This document shows positions 20,415 through 30,392 of a stretch of 38,336 bases of DNA, one piece after another. Every line of letters begins with the position of its first letter. The stretch's first letter is position 1. The notes below the pieces were generated by a model. It had not been told where the DNA came from and searched no databases. It saw only the letters and a program-made list of their open reading frames with translations. A program made the translations under genes and the position numbers. This DNA is from Ophiocordyceps camponoti-saundersi (nom. inval.) (lineage: Eukaryota; Ascomycota; Sordariomycetes; Hypocreales; Ophiocordycipitaceae). Location: assembly GCA_003339415.1 (NCBI GenBank), contig PDHQ01000166.1:1-38336 (forward strand). Direction: 5' to 3'.

Positions 20415-21466
20415 GCTGGGCGCAGTTTCAAGAGTGTTATTTAAACGTCAAGGTGAAGACCATCAGATCCAAACGAAAGATACATAGAAATGGGAACGAA
20501 GCAACTTTTAACCAACATCTTCGAGCCTCTTCTGCCGTGTATAGAAACGTGTCCTCTCGTGGTGCAGATGCCTGGCCTCCTCGCAAACACGGCAGCAGCC
20601 TCTCCGTTGAATGTTCTCACACGGGACGGATGACAGCCTTCACCCTCCCCTTGCCCCCCCCTCTTCTTTTTGCCTGTTTGACAGGTCTTTACAGATCTAT
20701 TGAGTCTATTCCGATCTGGGTTTGGACTTCAACGGATGTCTCACTTGCGTGGCTGGCCTTTTAGATCGGGCACATTCCTACAGATAGGATGTGTCGTGAG
20801 ACTGCAAGATAAGCTTGTTGAATTCCAGACATCGCGGACGCCACCGGCCATCTCTATCCATCTGGCTTCTACCCCAGGCCTAGAATTCCCTCCCATACAG
20901 CCTTCCTTCCTTCCTGGATGGATGGATGGAGGAGGGTTTGAGACGTAAGAGTGTGTTCGGGCTGGCTCGCCACCCGGGGTCGTCGGGGGGGGGCCGGAGA
21001 TGGTTGTTAACGCCGGTCATAGTAGCGCAGTGAGTCTTTTCTCCTTTATTACGCGTTATTTTAACACAATGAAGCAAAAGCTCTCGTGATTTTCTTCTTT
21101 GCTCTGGTGATCCTTGGTTCCTCTCTCTTCTTTCAAAGGCCGGGGGTAACGGATGGTCCAGTTACGGCAAAGAAGAGTGTTGTTCACTAAAGAGAATATG
21201 ATATATAGATATCTTGCAAGGTAATATGTACCAAAGAACCAGAAGCAGCTTCTCAAATCCCAGCCTATAAGGACCGCAACCCGCTGGATAGTCGGCCGAG
21301 CTTAAACTCCGCGAGGATGGGAGAACTCCATACAACGACGGCCCAGCTTTCCACACCCATCATCTCTCCATCATTAGGTCGAAGCTGTCTCAGTTCTGGA
21401 GTCTTCCATGTCAGAACGCACAATTGCGAGAAGCAGATAGAGATCAACTCACAATCCGCCAGGAAT
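20415..21466. other. Intergenic
   Basis: About 1 kb between two secreted-protein genes on the same strand. It should contain the repeat-peptide promoter (an AT-rich TTTAAATA at about 20440) and the 3' UTR of the next gene. A GGAT repeat lies near 20918-20930 and a G run near 20986. No coding frame is supported. Confidence 0.5.
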
Positions 21467-21839
21467 TTAAGCAGCAACATTGGTAAGATCAATCCCGAGC
21501 TCGTCCCTGATACCCGCCAACGTAGTACGGAGAGTCTGCTGGACCTGATCGTGAAATCCATCTTAGTTCCCTCCCTTCATCTTCTAGCCCTCAGATGCGT
21601 AGAAACGTACCTGATCGATAGCAGTCTAAAGTCGCACAGCAAAAGCCCATCAGCATCAAGATCAACTACCAAACTCATTCACAGCTTCGAAAGGGAAGAT
21701 GTCATACATTCAGTCTGGTCTGGATCGTATCGATGTTGACGAGTGGTGTTTGTCGTCTGCTGAGGTTGACTTCTCCCTCTACAGGCTGGGCGAGAGCCTG
21801 GGTGGCAGTCAAGGCGAGGAGAGCGAATGAGAACTTCAT
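21467..21839 (-). CDS. Small secreted helical protein with 15-nt microexon
   Basis: Predicted 74 residues in three exons: 21839-21708, 21625-21611 and 21544-21467. A signal peptide (MKFSFALLALTATQALA) precedes a short region QPVEGEVNLSRRQTPLVNID with an Arg-Arg possible Kex2 site. The rest would be a mostly amphipathic helix: TIQTRLN, TAIDQ from the 15-nt exon, then VQQTLRTTLAGIRDELGIDL and TNVAA. Introns are GTATGA..TTTAG (82 nt) and GTACGT..CAG (66 nt, CTAAG branch). All junctions are phase 0, and the heptad-like spacing of T/L/I residues runs smoothly across both, which supports the microexon. There are no cysteines. It is probably a secreted, possibly processed, effector-like or surface protein; no named family was recognised. 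Confidence 0.65.
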
Positions 21840-21940
21840 GATGAAAGGATATCCTTGTCTTTGGAGATGAGAGACGGTTGAGCAGATAGAGGCGTAGTTG
21901 TCTGGATCTTGTAGTCGATGAAGACGACGGTATGACTTCC

Positions 21941-21948
21941 TTATATAC
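21941..21948 (-). promoter_or_regulatory. TATA box of small secreted helical protein
   Basis: TATATAA on the minus strand, about 105 bp upstream of ATG 21839, similar in spacing to the TATA boxes of the other secreted-protein genes here. Confidence 0.5.
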
Positions 21949-22388
21949 CCCTTCCAGACATACGACTCTCATATAGAAGATGAGCAACAGCATCCATTCA
22001 ACTCAGCTTCCAACATCACCAAGTAAACACCTTCCCCCATCCCCTCTCTCTTCCTTTCTTTTTCCTCAACTACATCACACAAACCTCATCCCAGAACCAA
22101 CCACCAAAGTCCAAGCTCACTTACAAGCAACGTGTGACGACGACGAGATCAGCGTTCAGCCCAGAGAAAGGATTTCTAAGACACGGCATGTCTTCTTCGT
22201 TGTTGTTTTTTTTTTTGCCCTCCCTACCATCCGCTGCACGCATGGATACTTTCCGTCTCTCCTTTGTTGTTGTTTGTTTTGTCATGGTTACATCATCTCC
22301 TGTGAAGAGCTTCAACTCGAGCCAAGACTACCTACCTTTCCCCCAAAACTAGCTGCTCAGAGTCTAGTTAATCCTATATATAAAAGTA

Positions 22389-22425
<37 letters not shown>

Positions 22426-23515
22426 TAGGAAAAGAAAGGATAAAACACTCGATCCAAGGTTATCAATCATCCAACCCACCAGCTTCAAAAAAGGAGTCAT
22501 CCAAGCAAGGTCAACCTCCACGACATCACAAATCAACTCCCCCCAACAAAACCCTCACGATAGCCCAGAATCCCATCGGACCGATCAACAGCTCATCATC
22601 TCCCATCATCTCCCATCATCCCGTTGGTTCCTCTCCCCACAACCCTGACTCGCCCCCCGCCCAGTCCTGTACAACCCTTTCCATCCCCAGCATCGAATCG
22701 TGTCCAGCTATTGTCCCCCCCCCGGGGGCTGTATTTGGATCGGCCCTAGGACCGTTATTGCGGTATCACACTCCTTTTCCGAATCCCAATCATTCGTCCC
22801 CCCCCCGCAAAGTCCAACTCGGAAAGGCCTCTTCTTTCCTTTTTGCTCTGAGACCTAAAGAGGGAATAACCATCATGTCACTGTGACACCTCATCCGAAG
22901 AGGGCTCCTCTCCTGTCCAACCGCCATCGTCTTCACACAATCGTCACCTTTTGCTTACGGCCGATAGCGGTAGAGCTGTCGTTTCTGTCCGTCTTTCTCT
23001 CAGCCGACTGTTGGCCCGCTCCGTCAACTCTGCGACTTGTCATCCTGCTAATCCCGGCCCTCTTTCAACTCTGGCCACGGATACGGGAGAGTAGGCGTCG
23101 ACAACTTGCCCCAGCCCCATACATACCCAGGTGACAGAACCTTGTCCGACCTCAGCCCTGTGGAAACGAGCACAAGGCAGCCGTTGGCCGTTCGCCGTAA
23201 GCATCAACCATGGACCAGCCAGCATCCATGGAGCCGCAGCCCAGCTTCTGCTCGCTTCTATTTCTTCACTCCCCTTCGTGTCTTGACTTGTGGTTTTCTC
23301 TTTCTCTTCTTTTCCATTTCTACTACCGTGGCTCCTCCCGCATGCCGACTGTTGGTACATGAGACAACCGAGAAAGAAAAAAAAAAGGGTGTCCCCCAAA
23401 ATAGTCCAACCCGTTCCTCTTCCAGCATCACCATTTTCCTCCTCAAAAAGACGAGGCCAGACGTTGAGCTGGTCAAGGCAAACATCGCGCAGTTTCCCTT
23501 CCTTGTTCATTCACA
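21949..23515. other. Intergenic upstream of SEC61 3' end
   Basis: About 1.6 kb. Contains an (AT)15 microsatellite, poly-C runs at about 22708-22716 and 22797-22807, and long frames of compositional origin running through the repeat. No protein-like sequence, RNA gene or mobile element recognised. The right end should be the SEC61 3' UTR. Confidence 0.5.
22392..22421. repeat. (AT)15 microsatellite
   Basis: Thirty bases of uninterrupted AT dinucleotide repeat in intergenic DNA. Confidence 0.9.
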
Positions 23516-25120
23516 TCATCCCATGATCATCCCCTTCATGCCAGATAAATCACCCTCCTTAGCCGCGATTTCGAAGTAACCGTAGATGATGCTACATCAA
23601 CATCAGCAAGCGGAAAACAAAAGAAGTCGTAAAAGACTGAAGCAACCAGAGAGGGAGAAGAAAAAAAAACTCACGTGACAGCGAGGAGAGTACCAGTGCC
23701 AGAGCCGAGGGCGCCCATGAGATCGCTGGCGACGGAGAGGGCACCAATGCAGGCGCCACCAAAAGCGGCGGCGGTGGGAATGATACGCTTGAGCTCCTTG
23801 TACATGCTTTGGTCGCGATGCCCCGCCATGACAAGGCCCTGGTCCTTGAGCTGCTTGGCGACGTCGCGAGGGCTTGAGCCAGAAACCTCGATCCATGTCT
23901 TGGAGAACAGGGCGCAGGCGCCGAGCATGTAGACGATGTAGGCGGCCGTGTGGATGGGATCCAGCAGGGCGTCCTTGAAGCTGAGCGGAGGGGACATGTA
24001 ATAGGCGAGACCGGAGGCGGCGTAGAGCTGCGAAGAGCCGTCCTTGGCCTCCCAGACGCCGAAGAGACGGACCAACAGGTTCTCGGAGAAGCGCGAGTAG
24101 AGCATCTGGCTGATGAGGAAAATGTTGGACGAGAGGGCCGACTGCAGCATGATGGGCATGTTGGAGGTGTAGAAGAGGCGGACAGGGTAAGAACCGCGAG
24201 CGCCGCGCTGGCGGGACGACTTGACGGGGATCTCGACGCGGAAACCCTGCAGATAGATGACGGCGACGAAGACGAGGATGGTGGCGAGCAGGTTCATGAT
24301 GTTGGGCAGGTTCTGCCTGTAAAAGGCCTCCTGCAGGGCGCGCTGCTTGTTTGGCCAGGTCATGAGCAGATGGAAGAGGGCGATGACGGCGCCCTCAAAC
24401 TCGGGGCCACGGCCGGTGTTGATGGTCGTCGGGGAAAAGGCTTTCCACATGATGGACTCGCAGATGTTGGTGGCGATGAAGAGGGAGATGCCGCTGCCGA
24501 GGCCGTAGCCCTTTTGCAGCAGTTCATCGAGCAGAATGACAATCATGCCGGCGACGACGAGCTGCAGGATGAGGAGGAAGACGATGCCGGCGCCAAGGTC
24601 CGAGGGCGGGCCGTAGAGGCCGGTGAAGACGTAGACGGTGGCGGTGCCGGCCGAGAGGATAAAGGCAAAGAGCTTCTGAGCCGTCTGGTAGAGTTCGCGA
24701 TCCGACTTGAGGTCGAGGTTGACGTCGATCATGTGGGTGCCGGCGAGCAGCTGGAAGACCATACCAGAAGAGATGATGGGGGTGATGCCCAATTCCATTA
24801 GCGTACCACGGTTACTGGCTATAACCATCCGCAGCCAGTAAAGCGGATCCGAATTGTCGGACGAGACGATGCCATAGAGAGGCATCTGGCTCATGACGAG
24901 GAAGATGAGGAGCGTCAGAGCCGTCCACATCATCTTCTGGTTAAAGGGGATCTTCGTCTCCGGCTGCTGAACCTCAGGGAGGAACGGCACGAACGGTTTG
25001 ACGAGATCGAGGAATCGCACTGCGCCATCGAGTAAGAATTGAGATCAAGAATCCGGCGACCCGATAGATGGGAAGCGCGCGCGTTCGCGAAGGCGCCATT
25101 ATAAACTCACAGGAGCTCAT
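23516..25120 (-). CDS. SEC61: Sec61 alpha, ER protein translocon channel
   Basis: Predicted 476 residues, the usual fungal length, in three exons: 25120-25111 (10 nt, coding MSS plus one base), 25019-23675 and 23591-23516. It forms the ten-helix channel of the endoplasmic reticulum through which secreted and membrane proteins pass. Recognisable segments run in order: [28 protein letters not shown], the plug/second-helix region [35 protein letters not shown], the cytosolic loop [20 protein letters not shown] used in ribosome docking, and [19 protein letters not shown]. The last exon supplies [13 protein letters not shown] and the end GMKGMIMG. Introns are GTGAGT..CAG (25110-25020) and GTGAGT..TAG (23674-23592), preserving frame. 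It is divergent from MOD5. Confidence 0.97.
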
Positions 25121-25736
25121 CTTGGCGCTGATGGCGGGCGATTCATCCAGGGAAAGGGGGGTTTAAAGGAGGAGGAAAAGACAGGGTCGGCAAGGACCAA
25201 GAGAGAGAGAATTTTTATACACAGATGCCTATCCGAAGCGGGCGACAAGGACGATGGCGCTGAGCGACGGAAGAGACGAGGAGGGAGAGGGGGGGGGGGG
25301 AAGGGGGGGTGGGAGTGGACGGCGGGTTGGCGATGTGGCTTCCAGAGGACAGAGAGAGCTGAGCCTGAATGGCAATAATTGACGAACGTGTCCAGATAAA
25401 AAAAATCATGCGGCACGTGACATGGACGGGAATTCCCACTCTCAATTCTGCCACTCTCCGTGGATACGAATACGACGTCCACTTTTCTTTCTTCTATCAG
25501 AGTGCTGTTCAGAGAGCCCAAGATACGAATACGATCAACGACATGAGATAGATGATCGATTATACGGAGCACTCCGTGAGCGGATCAGACAAGGAAGCCT
25601 CTCCCATTCCTCCTCCTCCTCCTCGCAGTCCTTTATACTCCCATCTATCATCCATCTACCTATCTACGTACAAATACTGCGCTCACTCTTCGATGGCTAC
25701 GACGATCACGACGACAACGACGACGACTACACATGC
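25121..25736. promoter_or_regulatory. Shared divergent promoter of SEC61 and MOD5
   Basis: 616 bp between the two start codons. Contains a poly-G-rich block (25280-25317), the E-box GCACGTGAC with CACGTG at 25414-25419, and CTC and ACG low-complexity leader sequence before MOD5. Confidence 0.6.
25414..25421 (-). promoter_or_regulatory. RTCACGTG E-box between SEC61 and MOD5
   Basis: Reads GTCACGTG on the minus strand. It lies about 295 bp from the SEC61 ATG and 316 bp from the MOD5 ATG, so it could serve either gene. Confidence 0.45.
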
Positions 25737-27365
25737 ATGCTGCGCAACCTAACCCGCCGCCTCATCAGCCAGTTCACCTCCTCCGCCATCATGACCACCT
25801 CTCCCTCTCCCTCCCCATCTCCCCCCTCTTCCTCCCCATCTCCCCCCTCTTCCTCCCCCGCCATCTCCCTCCCAACAAGCGCAACAATGACCCCAGCCCG
25901 CACCCCACCGACGAATCCCCTCCTCGTCGTCCTCGGCTCAACAGGCACCGGCAAGTCCGACGTCCGTCATCTCCTCTTCCCCCCTCCCCTCTCCTCCGAA
26001 ACCCATCTAAGACGATTCCTCCAACTATCAAAACAGCTAGCCGTAGACTTAGCAACCCGCTTCAACGGCGAAATCATCAACGCCGACGCAATGCAACTCT
26101 ACCAAGGCCTCCCCATCCTAACGAACAAGATGAAGGTCTCAGCTCGCCGAGGCATACCGCATCACCTACTAGGACACATCTCCCCCGTCGACCCACCATG
26201 GAACGTCGACGTCTTCCGCCGGGAAGCAACCCTCGTCGTCCAAGACATCCGCAAACGCGGCAAGCTTCCCATCCTCGTAGGCGGAACACACTACTATCTA
26301 GACGCCCTCCTCTTCCCAGACGTCGTCCTCGATAAGCTCGACCAACGCGACGGGAATAACCAAACTCCTCACCACCCCTTACTCGACGAGCCGACAGACG
26401 TCCTGCTGGAGGAGCTACGCAAATGCGATCCCGCAATGGCAGAACGCTGGCACCCCAACGATCGTCGCAAGATTCTTCGCTCCCTCGAAATCTACCTCAA
26501 CACAGGCCGCACAGCCTCCGACTTGTACGCAGAGCAAGAACAGCGCCGCCGCGCAGCTCACCAGCACTCCGAACCATGGGACAAGCTCCTCTTCTGGGTC
26601 CACACCGACCGCGACGTCCTATGCCATCGCCTCGACCGCCGCGTCGACGTCATGCTCGAAGACGGCCTCATAGACGAAGTCCGACAACTTTCCGCCCTAC
26701 GGCGCGAGTCCGGCGACCCATCCCTCGACTTCACAAAGGGCATCTGGCAATCCATCGGCTACCGTCAATTCGAGCCCTACGTGCGCGCCCAGGAAGACAC
26801 CACCACCACCACCCCAAAACCAGACCTACCAACCCTCCAATCCACCGCCCTCGAAGAAGTAAAAGCCGCAACCAGGCGCTACGCAGCCCACCAAACCCGC
26901 TGGATAAGATACAAGCAAATGCGCCGTCTCCGCGACCAAGGCCCAGAAGCCATCTCCAGCCTGTACCTCCTCGACAGCACCGACCCAGCCCTCTTCCACG
27001 CCCGCGTCCTCGACCCAGCCTCCTCGCTAGCCGACCTCTTCCTCCGCGGCCGTCCCCGCCCCCTACCGGCCGACCTCTCGTCGCGAGCGAGCGAGATCCT
27101 CACCGAAGCTTGGCGCCCGCCCGATCCGCCCGAGCCCCCGCGTAAACACTTCTGCGACCTGTGCCAGGCTACGCTCCTGACGGACGAGGCGTGGAGGAGA
27201 CATCTCGGCGGCATTGCCCATCGTCGCGTCACTATTAGGAAGAAGAAGCTGGCTCTCGTGCCGTGCGAGCCACGGGAGACGAAGACGACGACGAAGCTGA
27301 CGACGAGAACGTCGACGCGAGAGGCAGACCGGTCGTCAAGTCCCGAGATTGCATCTCTCTTCTAA
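25737..27365 (+). CDS. MOD5: tRNA dimethylallyltransferase (isopentenyl transferase)
   Basis: Predicted 517 residues in two exons, 25737-25961 and 26037-27365. The enzyme adds dimethylallyl to A37 of tRNAs reading UNN codons. Visible motifs: P-loop GSTGTGKSD (after a Pro/Ser-rich leader), then LAVDLATRFNGEIINADAMQ, HHLLGHISP, ILVGGTHYYLDALL, HPNDRRKILRSLEIYL and GIWQSIGYRQFEPY. A C-terminal C2H2 finger (CDLC..H..H, in HFCDLCQ to GGIAHRR) is typical of eukaryotic Mod5. Intron 25962-26036 splits the P-loop region; it is 75 nt with no stop, so unspliced RNA stays in frame, but joining restores GTGKSD-LAVDLA. ATG 25737 gives a basic, hydroxylated N-terminus (MLRNLTRRLISQF) like a mitochondrial signal. 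Downstream in-frame ATGs at 25791 and 25887 would give cytosolic forms, paralleling yeast Mod5. Confidence 0.93.
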   Translation: MLRNLTRRLISQFTSSAIMTTSPSPSPSPPSSSPSPPSSSPAISLPTSATMTPARTPPTNPLLVVLGSTGTGKSDVRHLLFPPPLSSETHLRRFLQLSKQLAVDLATRFNGEIINADAMQLYQGLPILTNKMKVSARRGIPHHLLGHISPVDPPWNVDVFRREATLVVQDIRKRGKLPILVGGTHYYLDALLFPDVVLDKLDQRDGNNQTPHHPLLDEPTDVLLEELRKCDPAMAERWHPNDRRKILRSLEIYLNTGRTASDLYAEQEQRRRAAHQHSEPWDKLLFWVHTDRDVLCHRLDRRVDVMLEDGLIDEVRQLSALRRESGDPSLDFTKGIWQSIGYRQFEPYVRAQEDTTTTTPKPDLPTLQSTALEEVKAATRRYAAHQTRWIRYKQMRRLRDQGPEAISSLYLLDSTDPALFHARVLDPASSLADLFLRGRPRPLPADLSSRASEILTEAWRPPDPPEPPRKHFCDLCQATLLTDEAWRRHLGGIAHRRVTIRKKKLALVPCEPRETKTTTKLTTRTSTREADRSSSPEIASLF

Positions 27366-27837
27366 GCCCTTCGCGTCAGCTAGATCAACCGACCAATATT
27401 CTCTCGACCAGTTCTCCCCGGCCCCAAAATTCTAATCACAAGTGCAGACGAAAGGGGGAAAAGAGGGGGGGTGGATGTCGAGGACATATCTGCAACTTTC
27501 TACCGCGGTACAAAGCAGCCACTGACCTCCCGCCCATCAGACGCCAAGCCTTTCTTTTTTTCCCCTCCTCCGCCGTAGTGAGATCCTAAAGCTCACGCCG
27601 AAAACATGTGATCACCGCACACTCCAGGAAGAAAAAATCCCATGCCCCGAAAGAAGAGCGAGCAAGAAGATCCCCCAGTCTTGCAATTAAAGCGACCCAC
27701 GAAGAAAAAGCCCACGTAGCACCGCTGCAAGAGCGAGCTCCAGCAAGGAATTGCAAGAAGAAGAAAAAGAAGAAAAAAAAAACAGTAAAGAGTCGTAGAC
27801 CCTTTTTTTCCTTTCGTACGCCGAAGAAACCCCAACT
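27366..27837. other. Convergent 3' intergenic region
   Basis: Lies between the stop codons of MOD5 and the minus-strand C2H2-cupin gene. AG-rich with an AAG/A-rich run near 27755-27785. No gene. Confidence 0.6.
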
Positions 27838-28414
27838 CTATTCCTGGATGGTGACGCAATGTATGGTGGCGCTGAAATACGTCCTGTTCTCAACCAGGCA
27901 CTTCTGTCCCGCCCTGATGTGGAAGCAACCGTTGGGCCCTATGTGGAATTCGCTATCACCCAACTTGATCCTGACTTTGCCAGATGCCACGGTGCAGAGC
28001 CTGACCTGATTCGCCTCAGCCGGCCAGCGATTGCTGCTCCCGGGGTTAACATAGACGACATGCATGCCAATGTCCGGTAACACTTGCACGGGCTGGGCGC
28101 TCATCAGGAAGGGGCCCGAATAGGCAACATCTGTGAGTGGTGTCAGACGGGGATTTGTCTCGTCCAGTTGAGGCGGGGAGGGGGCAGATTTACTCTCGTT
28201 GCCGCTCTCGTCGGTAAGCCGACCCGGCGCCATCTCCCAATCCTCCATCTCGAGGATGGGCTCTCTGTCGTTGCCCAGCTGTGGCAGCGTCTTGACTGTC
28301 TTACGGGGTCGAGTTTCCTCGGCCGGCGCGGAGGGGGCAGGCCGCTTCAAGCGAAGCTCTCGCTTACGGCCTCGACTTGTTTCCACCTCGGGCTCTGGCT
28401 CCGGCTCCGGCTCC

Positions 28415-28445
<31 letters not shown>

Positions 28446-30392
28446 ACTCGACATCGGGCTCGACCTCGGGACTATCGACCCATTTGCAGATGTTGGTTCT
28501 CCGCATGATGTGAGAGCGATAGTGACAACCGACACAGGTCTTCAATTTCGAGAAACACCTCCTCGCCTGAAATGGCATCCCGCGCGGAAGCGCAATGCAC
28601 TTCTCAGACAAGCGGGAAGTCGCAGGAAATGTGCAGGCTCGCGGCCCCTTCACCTCGTCGCCAACAATATAAGCGAGAGCGCAGGCATAGACAGTTGCAT
28701 GGAGGTTGTCACCGCGATGGTGGTCAACCCAGCGGCTCGGCAGCTCACGGCGCATCGGCAACTGGATCATGAAGCGGACGTCATCCCGTCGAGGGATAAC
28801 TTGGTCGCGGTGGAAAATGGAGTGAAGATATCGCGTGGCGTCAACAAAGTCAGTTTCAGCAGACGGAATATCAGACACAACCAAGGCATTGTCGCTGCTT
28901 GAGCTGGTCACCATCGGGGGCGTAGTTCGTTGCTCATCGTCTAGTCTCCGGCCGCCATGATATAATGGAGGTTTGGGATCCACCGGCGGCGGCGCACCTT
29001 CTGGCAGCGGATTCTGCGACACGACGATGGCGGGCGAGAAGCGGAGACTGCTTTTGTACTTTCCGACCTTGGAGAGGGTTCCGTCCATGTTATCGTTAAA
29101 AGTAGTCCAGCAGTGCTTAGCAATGAAGTGACCGGCGAGAGAGATGAAGTTCTTGAAGACTGTCTGACAGTCGCGGACGGGACAGATGTATCGGGGCGGC
29201 TCGGAGCGCAGCTCATAGTTTGTCGGGAAAATGATGCCACGGTTCACCTCGATCGAGCCATTCGCGTCTAGTTATATAGCATTGCTGATTGTTAGTTTAG
29301 ACAGTCTTTCAAGGACCTTGGATAATACTAACGTTTCAAGGTAGAATAGGCTCTTCCGTCGCATGTCGTGAGCAAGGGTTGGGGAGAACCTGGCGTCTTG
29401 GACTCTTTCCTTGGTAACAAATCATTGCTGTCATACTCTTCCTCCTCGGTGCTATCGTCGGTCGAAGGAGCAGCTGACTTATTGACAGGTTTGGACGAAA
29501 GAGGCGCTGGCGACTCCACAGCGCTCTGCCTGATCCTCGCCAGCAGCTCCGTAGGGGTGGCGAAACGCAGATTGGAGGATGATAGTTGTCGCTGTTTGGT
29601 CTGAGCCTTGATGCCTTTATTTCCGCCTTTTTCAGCTGCTTGAATCTTGGACTCATTCTTGCCAGCCGATGCTTTAGGCTCGTCCTTTTGGTCCTTGTGA
29701 GCCTGATGCTGGGCGATATCCCGCACAGGCTCCGTCTTGCTCGCAGACTCGTCTATCGTACGACCTGACTGGGATTTATTGTCCGGTCTCAGCGCTGGAA
29801 ACTGAGAGAGGGCAGACGGAGACGAGGTGGCGCTTACGGCAGGCGTATGAGCTTGAGACGAGATATTCAAAGCCACTGAGCGAGGAAGCGGGACGGGCGT
29901 CTCAGGCGGACGCGAGGCACGCGAGGCGCCCTCGTTGCGCTTATCCGTAGACGTGACACTGACGTTCCAGTTCGGGGGCCGCGGAACAGGTACAGGAGTC
30001 TCGCGGATGCGCGAAGCGCCAGCCGAAAGCATGGAGACGGGCGCAGAAAGGCCACTGGGGAGGTTCTTAGAAGCTAGAAGTCAAAGAGTCAGCGAGGGAG
30101 AATGGATTAGAGAAGGTCGAAACGGCGAGACAGCAAACGACAGCTTCAGAAGAAAAAACCACTCACATATTTGCTTACCAGAGCTGTGCTTCGGCACGTT
30201 GACGATATCACCGCTCGAATCCGAATCCGAATCCGAAGAGCTGCTCTCGTTACGACGATCCGGTCGTCGATTACTCTCCTCCCAAGCCTTATTCAGCGAC
30301 TGTATCCTATGATTCGTCGCCATCGTGCCGCCATTCGCCGTCCGTTGCTGACGACCAGGCGACGAGGAAGAAGTCGGATAGGGCGCCGCCAT
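27838..30392 (-). CDS. Large protein with C2H2 finger and C-terminal cupin-like domain
   Basis: Predicted 798 residues in three exons: 30392-30167, 30073-29333 and 29267-27838. The N-terminus is disordered and Ser/Asp-rich (SSSSDSDSDSSGDIVNV), and the second exon is low-complexity with Pro/Arg and Lys/Ala/Gln stretches. At about residue 351 a C2H2 finger (CPVRDC..H..H, CX4CX12HX4H) precedes NDNMDGTLSKVGKY. Further on is a cysteine-containing segment (KTCVGCHYRSH, NICKWV), an Ala-Pro/Glu-Pro dipeptide repeat and a basic region (GRKRELRLKR). The last ~85 residues look like a small cupin barrel (GKVRIKLGDSEFHIGPNGCF, IRAGQKCLVENRTYF), reminiscent of the CENP-C/Mif2 C-terminal fold. The arrangement suggests a chromatin-associated factor, but the kinetochore link is a guess. 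Intron 1 has two in-frame donors 12 nt apart (GTAAGC at 30178 and GTGAGT at 30166). The first ATG giving a clean start is 30392. Confidence 0.75.
28385..28450 (-). repeat. Ala-Pro / Glu-Pro dipeptide-coding repeat
   Basis: GC-rich hexanucleotide repeat (GGCTCC and GGGCGC units on the plus strand) inside the C2H2-cupin gene. It encodes alternating Ala-Pro then Glu-Pro. Confidence 0.75.

Noticed and set aside
21980..22648. 222-codon plus-strand frame
   Set aside because: It runs through the (AT)15 microsatellite as alternating Ile-Tyr and through poly-T, and no segment looks conserved.
23040..23510. 156-codon minus-strand frame downstream of SEC61
   Set aside because: Lies in the expected SEC61 3' UTR, with no recognisable motif and no start context.
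23950..24801. 283-codon plus-strand frame over SEC61
   Set aside because: Antisense shadow; the minus strand encodes unmistakable Sec61 alpha.
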